From contig NZ_BMTL01000001.1 in assembly GCF_014649655.1 (NCBI RefSeq), forward strand, positions 1 to 64,000: 64,000 nucleotides of DNA, given 5' to 3'. Of this stretch, positions 43,936-51,195 are shown piece after piece. The notes beneath the pieces are model-generated. The model was not told the DNA's origin. It did no database searches and worked only from the letters and a program-made list of their open reading frames with translations. The position numbers were made by a program, and so were the translations under genes. Source of the stretch: Streptomyces humidus. GTDB lineage: Bacteria > Actinomycetota > Actinomycetes > Streptomycetales > Streptomycetaceae. Within the stretch, counting starts at the first letter, position 1; each line of letters begins with the position of its first letter.

Positions 43936-44829
43936 ATGACCCAAGTACTGGACCGCCCGGCCGAGTTGACGGCTCCGTCCTCGCCCGCCGAGCGCACCGC
44001 CCGCCGCAGGGCGCTGCTGGAGTGGATCGCCGTCCACTCCCTGGGCGTGGCGGCCGCCCTCTTCTTCACGCTCCCCTTCGTGTTCGTGTTCCTCACCTCC
44101 CTGATGAGCGACTCGCAGGCGCTCAGCCGGGACCTGATCCCGCACACCTGGGAGTGGGGCAACTACCGCAAGGTCTTCGACACCCCCGGCTTTCTCACCT
44201 GGTGGCGGAACACGCTGCTCTACGCGGGCCTGGGCACCGTTCTCACCGTCGTCTCCTCGGTGCCCGTGGCGTACGCGCTGGCCAAGTTCCGTTTCCGGGG
44301 CCGCAGTCTGACGCTGATGCTGGTGATCTCGATGATGATGCTGCCGCCGCAGGTGGTCGTCATCCCGATGTACCTGTTCTGGGCCAGGCAGCTGGACCTG
44401 TCGGGCACCCTGTGGCCGTTGATCGTCCCGCTGGCGTTCGGCGACGCGTTCTCGATCTTCCTGCTGCGCCAGTTCCTGATGACGATCCCCGACGAGTACG
44501 TGGACGCGGCGAAGGTGGACGGCTGCGGCGATCTGCGCACCCTGCTGAAGGTCGTCCTGCCGATGGCCAGGCCCGGCATCGCCGCCGTCGCCCTCTTCCA
44601 GTTCTTCGCCGCCTGGAACGACTACTTCGGCCCGCAGATCTACGCCTCCGAGAACACGGACGCGTGGACGCTCTCCTACGCCCTGGAGTCCTTCAAGGGC
44701 GCGCACCACACCGACTGGAACCTCACCATGGCGGCCACCGTGCTGGTCATGGCCCCCGTGATCCTCGTGTTCTTCTTCGCCCAGAAGGCGTTCGTCGAAG
44801 GTGTCACCCTCACCGGAGTGAAGGGTTAA
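43936..44829 (+). CDS. csnG: ABC sugar permease CsnG (297 aa)
   Basis: The MalG-type subunit has six helices, with AAALFFTLPFVFVFLTSLM first. The EAA-like loop reads DAAKVDGCGDLRTLLKVVLP (about residues 192-211). It lies five bases after csnF and six before csnH. It forms a heterodimer with CsnF for uptake of chito-oligosaccharides captured by CsnE. Confidence 0.9.
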   Translation: MTQVLDRPAELTAPSSPAERTARRRALLEWIAVHSLGVAAALFFTLPFVFVFLTSLMSDSQALSRDLIPHTWEWGNYRKVFDTPGFLTWWRNTLLYAGLGTVLTVVSSVPVAYALAKFRFRGRSLTLMLVISMMMLPPQVVVIPMYLFWARQLDLSGTLWPLIVPLAFGDAFSIFLLRQFLMTIPDEYVDAAKVDGCGDLRTLLKVVLPMARPGIAAVALFQFFAAWNDYFGPQIYASENTDAWTLSYALESFKGAHHTDWNLTMAATVLVMAPVILVFFFAQKAFVEGVTLTGVKG

Positions 44830-44835
44830 CAAGGC

Positions 44836-46101
44836 ATGAAACTCACCGTGGTCGGCGGCGGCTCGACCTACACACCCGAACTCGTCGACGGCTTCGCGCG
44901 TCTGCGCGACACCCTTCCCGTGGAGGAACTGGTCCTCGTCGACCCGGCGGCCGACCGCCTCGAGCTCGTCGGCGGGCTCGCCCGGCGCATCTTCACGCGC
45001 CAGGAGCACCCGGGCCGGATCGTCACGACGTCCGACCTGGACGCGGCCGTCGACGGCGCCGACGCCGTGCTGCTGCAGCTGCGGGTCGGCGGCCAGGCGG
45101 CGCGTCTGCAGGACGAGACCTGGCCTCTGGACTGCGGCTGCGTCGGACAGGAGACGACCGGCGCGGGCGGCCTCGCGAAGGCGCTGCGCACCGTCCCGGT
45201 GGTCCTGGACATCGCCGAGCGCGTCCGCCGGGCCAACCCGCGCGCGTGGATCATCGATTTCACCAACCCGGTCGGCATCGTGACCCGCGCCCTGCTCCAG
45301 GCGGGGCACCGGGCCGTCGGCCTGTGCAACGTCGCGATCGGCCTGCAACGGAGGTTCGCGGCCCTGCTCGACGTCACGCCGGCCGAGGTGCACCTCGACC
45401 ACGTGGGCCTCAACCACCTCACCTGGGAGACCGGGGTACGGCTGCACGGCCCCGAGGGCGACGACGTCCTGCCGGGCCTGCTCGCCGGCCACGCCGAGAC
45501 GATCGCCGCCGACCTGCGGCTGCCCCGCCCGCTGCTGGACCGCCTGGGCGTGGTCCCGTCGTACTACCTGCGCTACTACTACGCGCACGACGAGGTCGTA
45601 CGGGAACTGCGCACCAGGCCGTCGCGGGCGGCGGAGGTGGCGGCGATGGAGAAGGAACTGCTGTCGCTGTACGCCGACCCGGCCCTCGACGAGAAGCCGG
45701 CGCTGCTGGCCCGGCGCGGCGGGGCCTTCTACTCGGAGGCGGCGGTGGACCTGGCGGCGGCGCTGCTGACCGGCTCGGGCAGCCCTTACCAGGTGGTGAA
45801 CACCCGCAACGACGGCACACTGCCCTTCCTCCCGGACGACGCGGTGATCGAGGTCCAGGCGGCGGTGGGCCCCAAGGGACCGTCCCCGCTGCCGGTCCCG
45901 GCCCTCGACCCGCTCTGCGCCGGCCTGACGGCGCACGTCAGCGCGTACGAGGACCTGGCGCTGGACGCGGCCCTGCGCGGGGGCCGCGACCGGGTGTTCA
46001 AGGCGCTCCTCTCCCACCCCCTGATCGGCCAGTACGAGTACGCCGAGGAGCTGGCCGACCGGCTGGTCGCACACAACCGGGAGCACCTCGCGTGGGCCTG
46101 A
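44836..46101 (+). CDS. csnH: GH4-family glycosidase CsnH (421 aa)
   Basis: This is an NAD+- and Mn2+-dependent glycosidase of family 4. The start MKLTVVGGGSTYTPELVDG holds the Rossmann loop. QLRVGGQAARLQDE, CVGQETTGAGG, the metal-binding Cys/His motif in NPVGI and LCNV, and VGLNHLTW follow in family order. It is of the 6-phospho-beta-glucosidase type and presumably cleaves imported glucosamine oligomers, possibly after phosphorylation by CsnK. The 3' end overlaps the csnK start by ten bases. Confidence 0.88.
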   Translation: MKLTVVGGGSTYTPELVDGFARLRDTLPVEELVLVDPAADRLELVGGLARRIFTRQEHPGRIVTTSDLDAAVDGADAVLLQLRVGGQAARLQDETWPLDCGCVGQETTGAGGLAKALRTVPVVLDIAERVRRANPRAWIIDFTNPVGIVTRALLQAGHRAVGLCNVAIGLQRRFAALLDVTPAEVHLDHVGLNHLTWETGVRLHGPEGDDVLPGLLAGHAETIAADLRLPRPLLDRLGVVPSYYLRYYYAHDEVVRELRTRPSRAAEVAAMEKELLSLYADPALDEKPALLARRGGAFYSEAAVDLAAALLTGSGSPYQVVNTRNDGTLPFLPDDAVIEVQAAVGPKGPSPLPVPALDPLCAGLTAHVSAYEDLALDAALRGGRDRVFKALLSHPLIGQYEYAEELADRLVAHNREHLAWA

Positions 46102-47063
46102 CGGCAAGCGTGCTCGCCATCGACGCGGGCAACAGCAAGACGGACGTCGCGGTCGTGGCGGCCGACGGGGAGGTGCTCGCCACGGCCCGCGGCGGCGGCT
46201 TCCGGCCGCCCGCGGTGGGCGTGGCGGCCGCCGTGGACGCCCTGGCGGACACCGTCACGCGCGCGTACGAGGCGGCCGGGGTCACGGCCGCGTCCCATGT
46301 CTCGGCCTGTCTGGCCAACGCGGACCTGCCGGTGGAGGAGGACCGGCTGGCGACGGCCCTGCACGCACGCGCGTGGGGCACATCCGTGGAGGTCCGCAAC
46401 GACACCTTCGCGATTCTGCGGGCGGGCGTGGCCGACCCCCGGGGCGTGGCCGTGGTCTGCGGCGCCGGCATCAACTGCGTGGGGATGCGCCCCGACGGCC
46501 GTACCGCCCGTTTCCCGGCCCTCGGCCGCCTCTCCGGCGACTGGGGCGGCGGCTGGGGGCTGGCCGAGGAGGCTCTGTGGCACGCGGCGCGGGCGGCGGA
46601 CGGCAGAGGCGGGCCGACAGCCCTCACCCGCACCCTCCCGGCCCGCTTCGGCCTGCCGAGCGTGTACGCCCTGATCGAGGCCCTGCACCTGGAGCGCATC
46701 CCGTCGGCCCGCCGCCACGAACTGACCCCGGTCCTCTTCGCGACGGCGACGGAGGGCGACGCGGTCGCGCGCGCGGTCGTCGACCGCCTGGCGGACGAGG
46801 TGGTGACGATGGCGACGGTGGCGCTGGCCCGCCTGGAACTGCTGGAGGAGGAGACGCCGGTCCTGCTGGGCGGAGGAGTCCTGACGGCGGGCCACGGGCA
46901 GTTGGACGACCGGGTGCGTGAACTGCTGGCGGCCAGGGCCCCCAAGGCGGTGGCCCGGGTGGTGCGCGCGCGGCCGGTGCTGGGCGCGGCGCTGCTGGGC
47001 CTGGACCGGGTGGGAGCGGCGGCGGACGCCCGGCGCACGACCCGCGACTTCTTCGAGGCCTGA
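46092..47063 (+). CDS. csnK: Sugar kinase CsnK, BadF/BadG/BcrA/BcrD ATPase family (323 aa)
   Basis: The N-terminal phosphate-1 motif is LAIDAGNSKTDVAVV. The phosphate-2/adenosine region includes VCGAGINCVG, and SGDWGGGWGLAEEALW matches N-acetylglucosamine kinase-like members. It would phosphorylate glucosamine or short glucosamine oligomers. A GTG start at 46092 overlaps the csnH stop. The long open frame upstream is a csnG/csnH shadow, so the start rests on the family's N-terminus. Confidence 0.87.
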   Translation: MGLTASVLAIDAGNSKTDVAVVAADGEVLATARGGGFRPPAVGVAAAVDALADTVTRAYEAAGVTAASHVSACLANADLPVEEDRLATALHARAWGTSVEVRNDTFAILRAGVADPRGVAVVCGAGINCVGMRPDGRTARFPALGRLSGDWGGGWGLAEEALWHAARAADGRGGPTALTRTLPARFGLPSVYALIEALHLERIPSARRHELTPVLFATATEGDAVARAVVDRLADEVVTMATVALARLELLEEETPVLLGGGVLTAGHGQLDDRVRELLAARAPKAVARVVRARPVLGAALLGLDRVGAAADARRTTRDFFEA

Positions 47064-47315
47064 AGGCGGGAAGCCCAAGGATCCGGGGGCGCGGAGCCGC
47101 ATCGGCACGGCGGCCGCGCCGCCGGCGTGCGCCCGGCTCGCGTCCGCCCGCCGCTCACCCCGCGAGCCCCCGGAAGGAACCGAACACCCGTCGAAGACGT
47201 ATTCATGAACAGGGGTGACTTGCGATCTGATCAAGATCCGGCGAAGGCCGGTGCGCACGACACCTCCCGCCCGCGATACTGACCGGCGGGAGATGACCAT
47301 GGGGGAGGTCAAGCA

Positions 47316-48689
47316 GTGGCAGACCTGGCAAGCCCGCCGACCGGCACGACACCACCGCCGGCGCGCCGTACGGCGTTCGCCGAGGGTGTCGACACGGTCC
47401 GCGCCGCGGCCACGACCGAACCGGGGCGGCTGCGCATCATCGGCGCCCTCCTCGCGCTGCTCGTCCTCGCCTTCGGCGCGGTGACGGCCTGGCAGACGAC
47501 CGACCGCGAGGCCGCCGCCGACGACGTGCTGTACAAGAGCCAGCCGCTCAGCTCGGCCGCCGCCGACATCTACCGCTCGCTGGCCGACGCCAACACGGCC
47601 GCCTCCAGCGGCTTCCTGGCGGGGGGCCAGGAGACGGCGGCGTCCCGGCAGCGCTACGAGGAGGACATCGACAAGGCGGCCGCGGAGCTCGTCACCGCGG
47701 CGAGCAACGCCGATCCCGGCTCCCCCTCCACGGAGTTCATCACCCGGCTGAACAAGCTGCTGCCCGAGTACAAGGGCCTCGTGGAACGCGCGCGGACGTA
47801 CAACCGGCAGGGCTTCCCGGTCGGCGGCGCCTATCTGCGCTACGCCAACGAGAAGATGCAGGACGAGATGCTCCCGGCGGCGGAGGACCTCTACCAGCTG
47901 GAGAACCGGCGCCTGCGGGACGACTACGGCGACGCGACCCCCTACCCGTGGGCGGCGATCGCGCTGGGCGTCGTCGCGCTGGCCGGTCTGGCCCGGGCGC
48001 AGCACCGCGACTACCGCCGGACGAACCGTGTTCTGAACCACGGCCTGGTCGCCGCGTCGGCGGCCACCGCGGTCGTCCTGCTGTGGCTGGTCGTCGGCCA
48101 CACGGTAGCCCGCTCGGGTCTGCAGTCCTCCTACGACGACGGCGTCCGCTCGCTGAACGTCCTGCACGACGCCCGGATCGCCTCCCTCAAGGCACGCGGC
48201 AACGAGAACCTGACGCTGGTGTCGCGCGGCGCCGAGACGGTGAAGGTGACGGCCGACGGCGACGAGATCACGCTCGACAAGTACGACCACGAGTTCACCA
48301 CCGACATGGGAGCCCTCGACAAGGGCCTCTCGCTCGCGGCGAGGCTCGCCGACGACCGGCCGGGCGAGAAGCCGGTGGCGACGGCCGAGAGCAACATGGC
48401 GGAGTGGAAGAGGCGCCACACGGTGGCCCGCGCCCAGGACGACAACGGCAACTACGAGCAGGCGCTGGCCCTGGTGATCGGCGGCAAGGACGCGACCGGC
48501 GCGTGCTTCGACGGCGTCGACAAGAACCTGGCGATCGCGCTGGCGCACGAGGAGGCCGAGTTCAGGCAGGCCGCCGGCAACGGCCTGGACGCGATGACCG
48601 GCCTGTCGATCGGGGCCGCGGTGCTCGCCGTGCTGGGCGCCGCGGGCGCGCTCCTCGGCATCGGCCGCAGACTGTCGGAGTACCGGTGA
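47316..48689 (+). CDS. glnX: GlnX-like membrane sensor protein (457 aa)
   Basis: Four transmembrane helices lie at about residues 41-60, 208-226, 243-263 and 431-451. Two extracytoplasmic helical domains sit between helices 1-2 and 3-4 (for example QPLSSAAADIYRSLADANTAA). This topology and the gene order with glnH and pknG match GlnX of Corynebacteriales, which relays amino-acid binding by GlnH across the membrane to PknG. The GTG start has GGGGGAGG upstream. Its stop codon overlaps the glnH start by one base. Confidence 0.82.
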   Translation: MADLASPPTGTTPPPARRTAFAEGVDTVRAAATTEPGRLRIIGALLALLVLAFGAVTAWQTTDREAAADDVLYKSQPLSSAAADIYRSLADANTAASSGFLAGGQETAASRQRYEEDIDKAAAELVTAASNADPGSPSTEFITRLNKLLPEYKGLVERARTYNRQGFPVGGAYLRYANEKMQDEMLPAAEDLYQLENRRLRDDYGDATPYPWAAIALGVVALAGLARAQHRDYRRTNRVLNHGLVAASAATAVVLLWLVVGHTVARSGLQSSYDDGVRSLNVLHDARIASLKARGNENLTLVSRGAETVKVTADGDEITLDKYDHEFTTDMGALDKGLSLAARLADDRPGEKPVATAESNMAEWKRRHTVARAQDDNGNYEQALALVIGGKDATGACFDGVDKNLAIALAHEEAEFRQAAGNGLDAMTGLSIGAAVLAVLGAAGALLGIGRRLSEYR

Positions 48690-49732
48690 TGGGGGGCGTG
48701 ACGATGCGTACGCGACGTGTGCGGGCCCGGCTGCGGGGCTGGGGCGGAGTAGGGGCGATGGCGGCCGTCTGCGCCCTCGCCCTGGCGCTCGTGCTGATGC
48801 TGCCGTGGGCCCGCTCCGGCGGCGCGGCGGTCCCCGGCCGGGGCGGCGGCAAGGTCGCCGCGGCGAGCCAGGCGGCGGACGCGGCCTGCAAGGATCCCGA
48901 GAAGCAGACCCTGTCGCCGTCGAGCGCCGACGGCCCGACGATCGCCGCGATCAAGGCCCGGCAGGGCGAGAAGCGCAAGCTGATCGTCGGCGTCGACCAG
49001 AACAGCTACCGCTGGGGCTACCGCGATCCCAACAACACCGGCGCGGCGCTGGAGGGCTTCGACATCGACCTGGTCCACCGCATCGCCCAGGACATCCTCG
49101 GCGACCCGGACGCGGTCCAGTTCAAGGCCATCCCGACCAACCAGCGCGTCCCGGCCGTCCAGGAGGGCCGGGTCGACATGGTGGTGCGCACGATGACGAT
49201 CTCCTGCTCCCGGCTCGACGACGTGGCGTTCTCCGCGCCCTACTTCAAGACCGGCCAGCAGGTCCTCGCCCCCAAGTCCTCGAAGATCACCGGCTACGAC
49301 GCCACCCTGGCGAAGTCCAAGGTCTGCTCGGCGGCCGGTTCGACGGCCAACACCCGGCTGGCCGACGACGAGAAGGCCGGCAGGCTCGGCGCCGGCGTCG
49401 ACATCGCCACCACCGTCCCCAACCAGCTCGACTGCCTGGTCCGGCTGCAGCTCGGCGAGGTCGACGCGGTGGTCACCGACGGCGCGCTCGCGGCCAGCCA
49501 GGCCGCCCAGGACCCGACGGTCGAACTCAAGGGCGCCCCCTTCACGACCGAGTACTACGGGGTGGCGATGAAGAAGGACGCCGACGACCTGGTCCGGAGG
49601 GTCAACCAGATACTGGTGCAGTACCGCGCGAACGGCTGGCAGGCGTCGTACGACACATGGCTGTCGGCGACACTGGGCTCCGACGCGACGACCTCCAGAC
49701 CCCCCGCACCGCAGTACCTGCGCACGAGCTGA
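48689..49732 (+). CDS. glnH: GlnH-like amino-acid-binding protein (347 aa)
   Basis: This is a family 3 periplasmic-binding protein. KLIVGVDQNSYRWGYRDP begins the first lobe, EGFDIDLVHRIAQDILGD follows, and VRTMTISCSRLDDVAFSAPY and ATTVPNQLDCLVRLQLGEVD are in family order. The nearest named relative is GlnH of the PknG pathway, which binds Asp/Glu-type amino acids outside the cell. The N-terminal hydrophobic segment (VCALALALVLMLP) has a Cys but no lipobox, so it seems anchored or secreted rather than lipidated. Four possible starts lie within 18 bases; ATG 48689 in TGATG is taken. Confidence 0.82.
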   Translation: MGGVTMRTRRVRARLRGWGGVGAMAAVCALALALVLMLPWARSGGAAVPGRGGGKVAAASQAADAACKDPEKQTLSPSSADGPTIAAIKARQGEKRKLIVGVDQNSYRWGYRDPNNTGAALEGFDIDLVHRIAQDILGDPDAVQFKAIPTNQRVPAVQEGRVDMVVRTMTISCSRLDDVAFSAPYFKTGQQVLAPKSSKITGYDATLAKSKVCSAAGSTANTRLADDEKAGRLGAGVDIATTVPNQLDCLVRLQLGEVDAVVTDGALAASQAAQDPTVELKGAPFTTEYYGVAMKKDADDLVRRVNQILVQYRANGWQASYDTWLSATLGSDATTSRPPAPQYLRTS

Positions 49733-49855
49733 CAGCCCGCGAGGGGGCAGGGCGGCGGAGCAGGGACGGACGACCACCGGCAGACGACCACCAGCAGGCG
49801 AACACCGACGGACAACCACCGAGCGGGCAACCGACACAGCAGCGAGAGGTGATCG

Positions 49856-51193
49856 ATGGGCGTCACGGGACCCCCCGGGCCGGTGATGGACCGGGACGAG
49901 GTCGACCGTGCGCTGGCGCGGCTCGGCGCGGAGCACGAGGCGATCGAGACCTCGCTCCTCGCCCTGCAGGACCACGCGGGCCGCAGACTCCTCGAAGGCG
50001 CCGAGCTCACCGGCGTCACCAAGGAGCGCTGGGCGTCCGCGGAGGCGTCGATCACGTTGCTGTGGGCGTACTTCGACGCCTACACGGACGCGTTGCGCGG
50101 CGCCCGTGAGATCCGCTCGCGCCGCCGCTGGTCCAGTCGCGAGGATCTGGCGGAGCTGACGGAGCTGTTGCGCGGCGAGTCCGTCACGGTCGCCGGATCG
50201 GTCGCCCAAGCGGTCGCCGGATCGGCCGAGGCCGCGACGCCGCAGGGCACGGCCAAGCTCAGCCGGAGCTTCTCCCTCTCCACCCTCGTCGACCGGATGA
50301 ACGAGCTGTACGCGTCCTCGCTCGACATGGTCGTCACCGCCGACGCGGTGTGGTCGGCGCTGCCCGCGCGGATAGATTTACTGGCCGCCGAGCTCCAGCG
50401 CACGCGCCGGCTGGCGCACTCCGTCGGCGTCCGCCCCGGCGAGCACCCGGCGGGCGACGACCTGGAGCGCATCACCCGCACGCTGACGTCCCTGCGTGAG
50501 CAGGTGGTGTCGGACCCGCTGGCCTTCTGGGTGCGCGCGCAGGGCAGTTCCGCGCCGGGCGGCGGCCGTCCGGACACCACGGTGTACGACCGCGAGGCGC
50601 GCGCCCTGGAGGACGTGCGCCGGGAGATCGACGCCGTGCTGACGGTCCGCCAGGACGCGGAACAGCGCCTGGTGCGGCTGCGGGACGTCCTCAGTCGCGC
50701 CGACCGCACCCTCGCCGAGGCGCGCACCGCGCGCGGCGAGGTGCTGGCGAAGATCGCCGCCACCGAGGTGCCGGTGGTCAGCGGCCCGCCGACCGTGCTG
50801 CAGGAGCAGCTCGCGACGGCCGCCGAGTACCGTCGCCACGCCCAGTGGCACCGCCTGTCCCCGCTCCTGGAGTCGCTGGAGCAGAAGGCGGAGGACGAAC
50901 TGCTGCGCGCCCGCGAGTCGTTGACCGCGGTCACCCAGCCACTGGCGGTCCGCGCGGAACTGCGCGGCCGTCTGGACGCGTACAGGGCGAAGATCACCCG
51001 GCACGGGCTCGCCGAGGACCCGTTCCTCATCGAGCGCTACGACGCGGCGCGCCGCATGCTGTGGAGCGCGCCCTGTGATCTGCGCGTCGCCGAACAGGCC
51101 GTCCTGCGCTACCAGCAGGCGGCCGCCGAACAGCTCAGGGCGCCGCGCGTGACGGAGCAGGGCGGCCTTGAGGACCGCAGGGGGGAGCAGTAG
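49856..51193 (+). CDS. Coiled-coil protein of the pknG locus, unknown function (445 aa)
   Basis: The product is soluble, without signal or membrane helix, and predicted from heptad-like spacing to be mostly helical. Long helical stretches lie at about residues 13-100 and 240-330, with LEDVRREIDAVLTVRQDAEQ as an example. No catalytic motif is recognised. It lies between glnH and pknG and ends two bases before the pknG start codon, so it is translated with the kinase. The Corynebacteriales locus has no such gene at this position to my knowledge. A scaffold or kinase adaptor is a reasonable inference. Confidence 0.7.
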   Translation: MGVTGPPGPVMDRDEVDRALARLGAEHEAIETSLLALQDHAGRRLLEGAELTGVTKERWASAEASITLLWAYFDAYTDALRGAREIRSRRRWSSREDLAELTELLRGESVTVAGSVAQAVAGSAEAATPQGTAKLSRSFSLSTLVDRMNELYASSLDMVVTADAVWSALPARIDLLAAELQRTRRLAHSVGVRPGEHPAGDDLERITRTLTSLREQVVSDPLAFWVRAQGSSAPGGGRPDTTVYDREARALEDVRREIDAVLTVRQDAEQRLVRLRDVLSRADRTLAEARTARGEVLAKIAATEVPVVSGPPTVLQEQLATAAEYRRHAQWHRLSPLLESLEQKAEDELLRARESLTAVTQPLAVRAELRGRLDAYRAKITRHGLAEDPFLIERYDAARRMLWSAPCDLRVAEQAVLRYQQAAAEQLRAPRVTEQGGLEDRRGEQ

Positions 51194-51195
51194 CC

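Noticed and set aside
43923..46091. Single very long plus-strand frame ending in the csnK protein
   Set aside because: The first 720 codons are an out-of-frame shadow of csnG and csnH. Only the part from GTG 46092 has kinase motifs.
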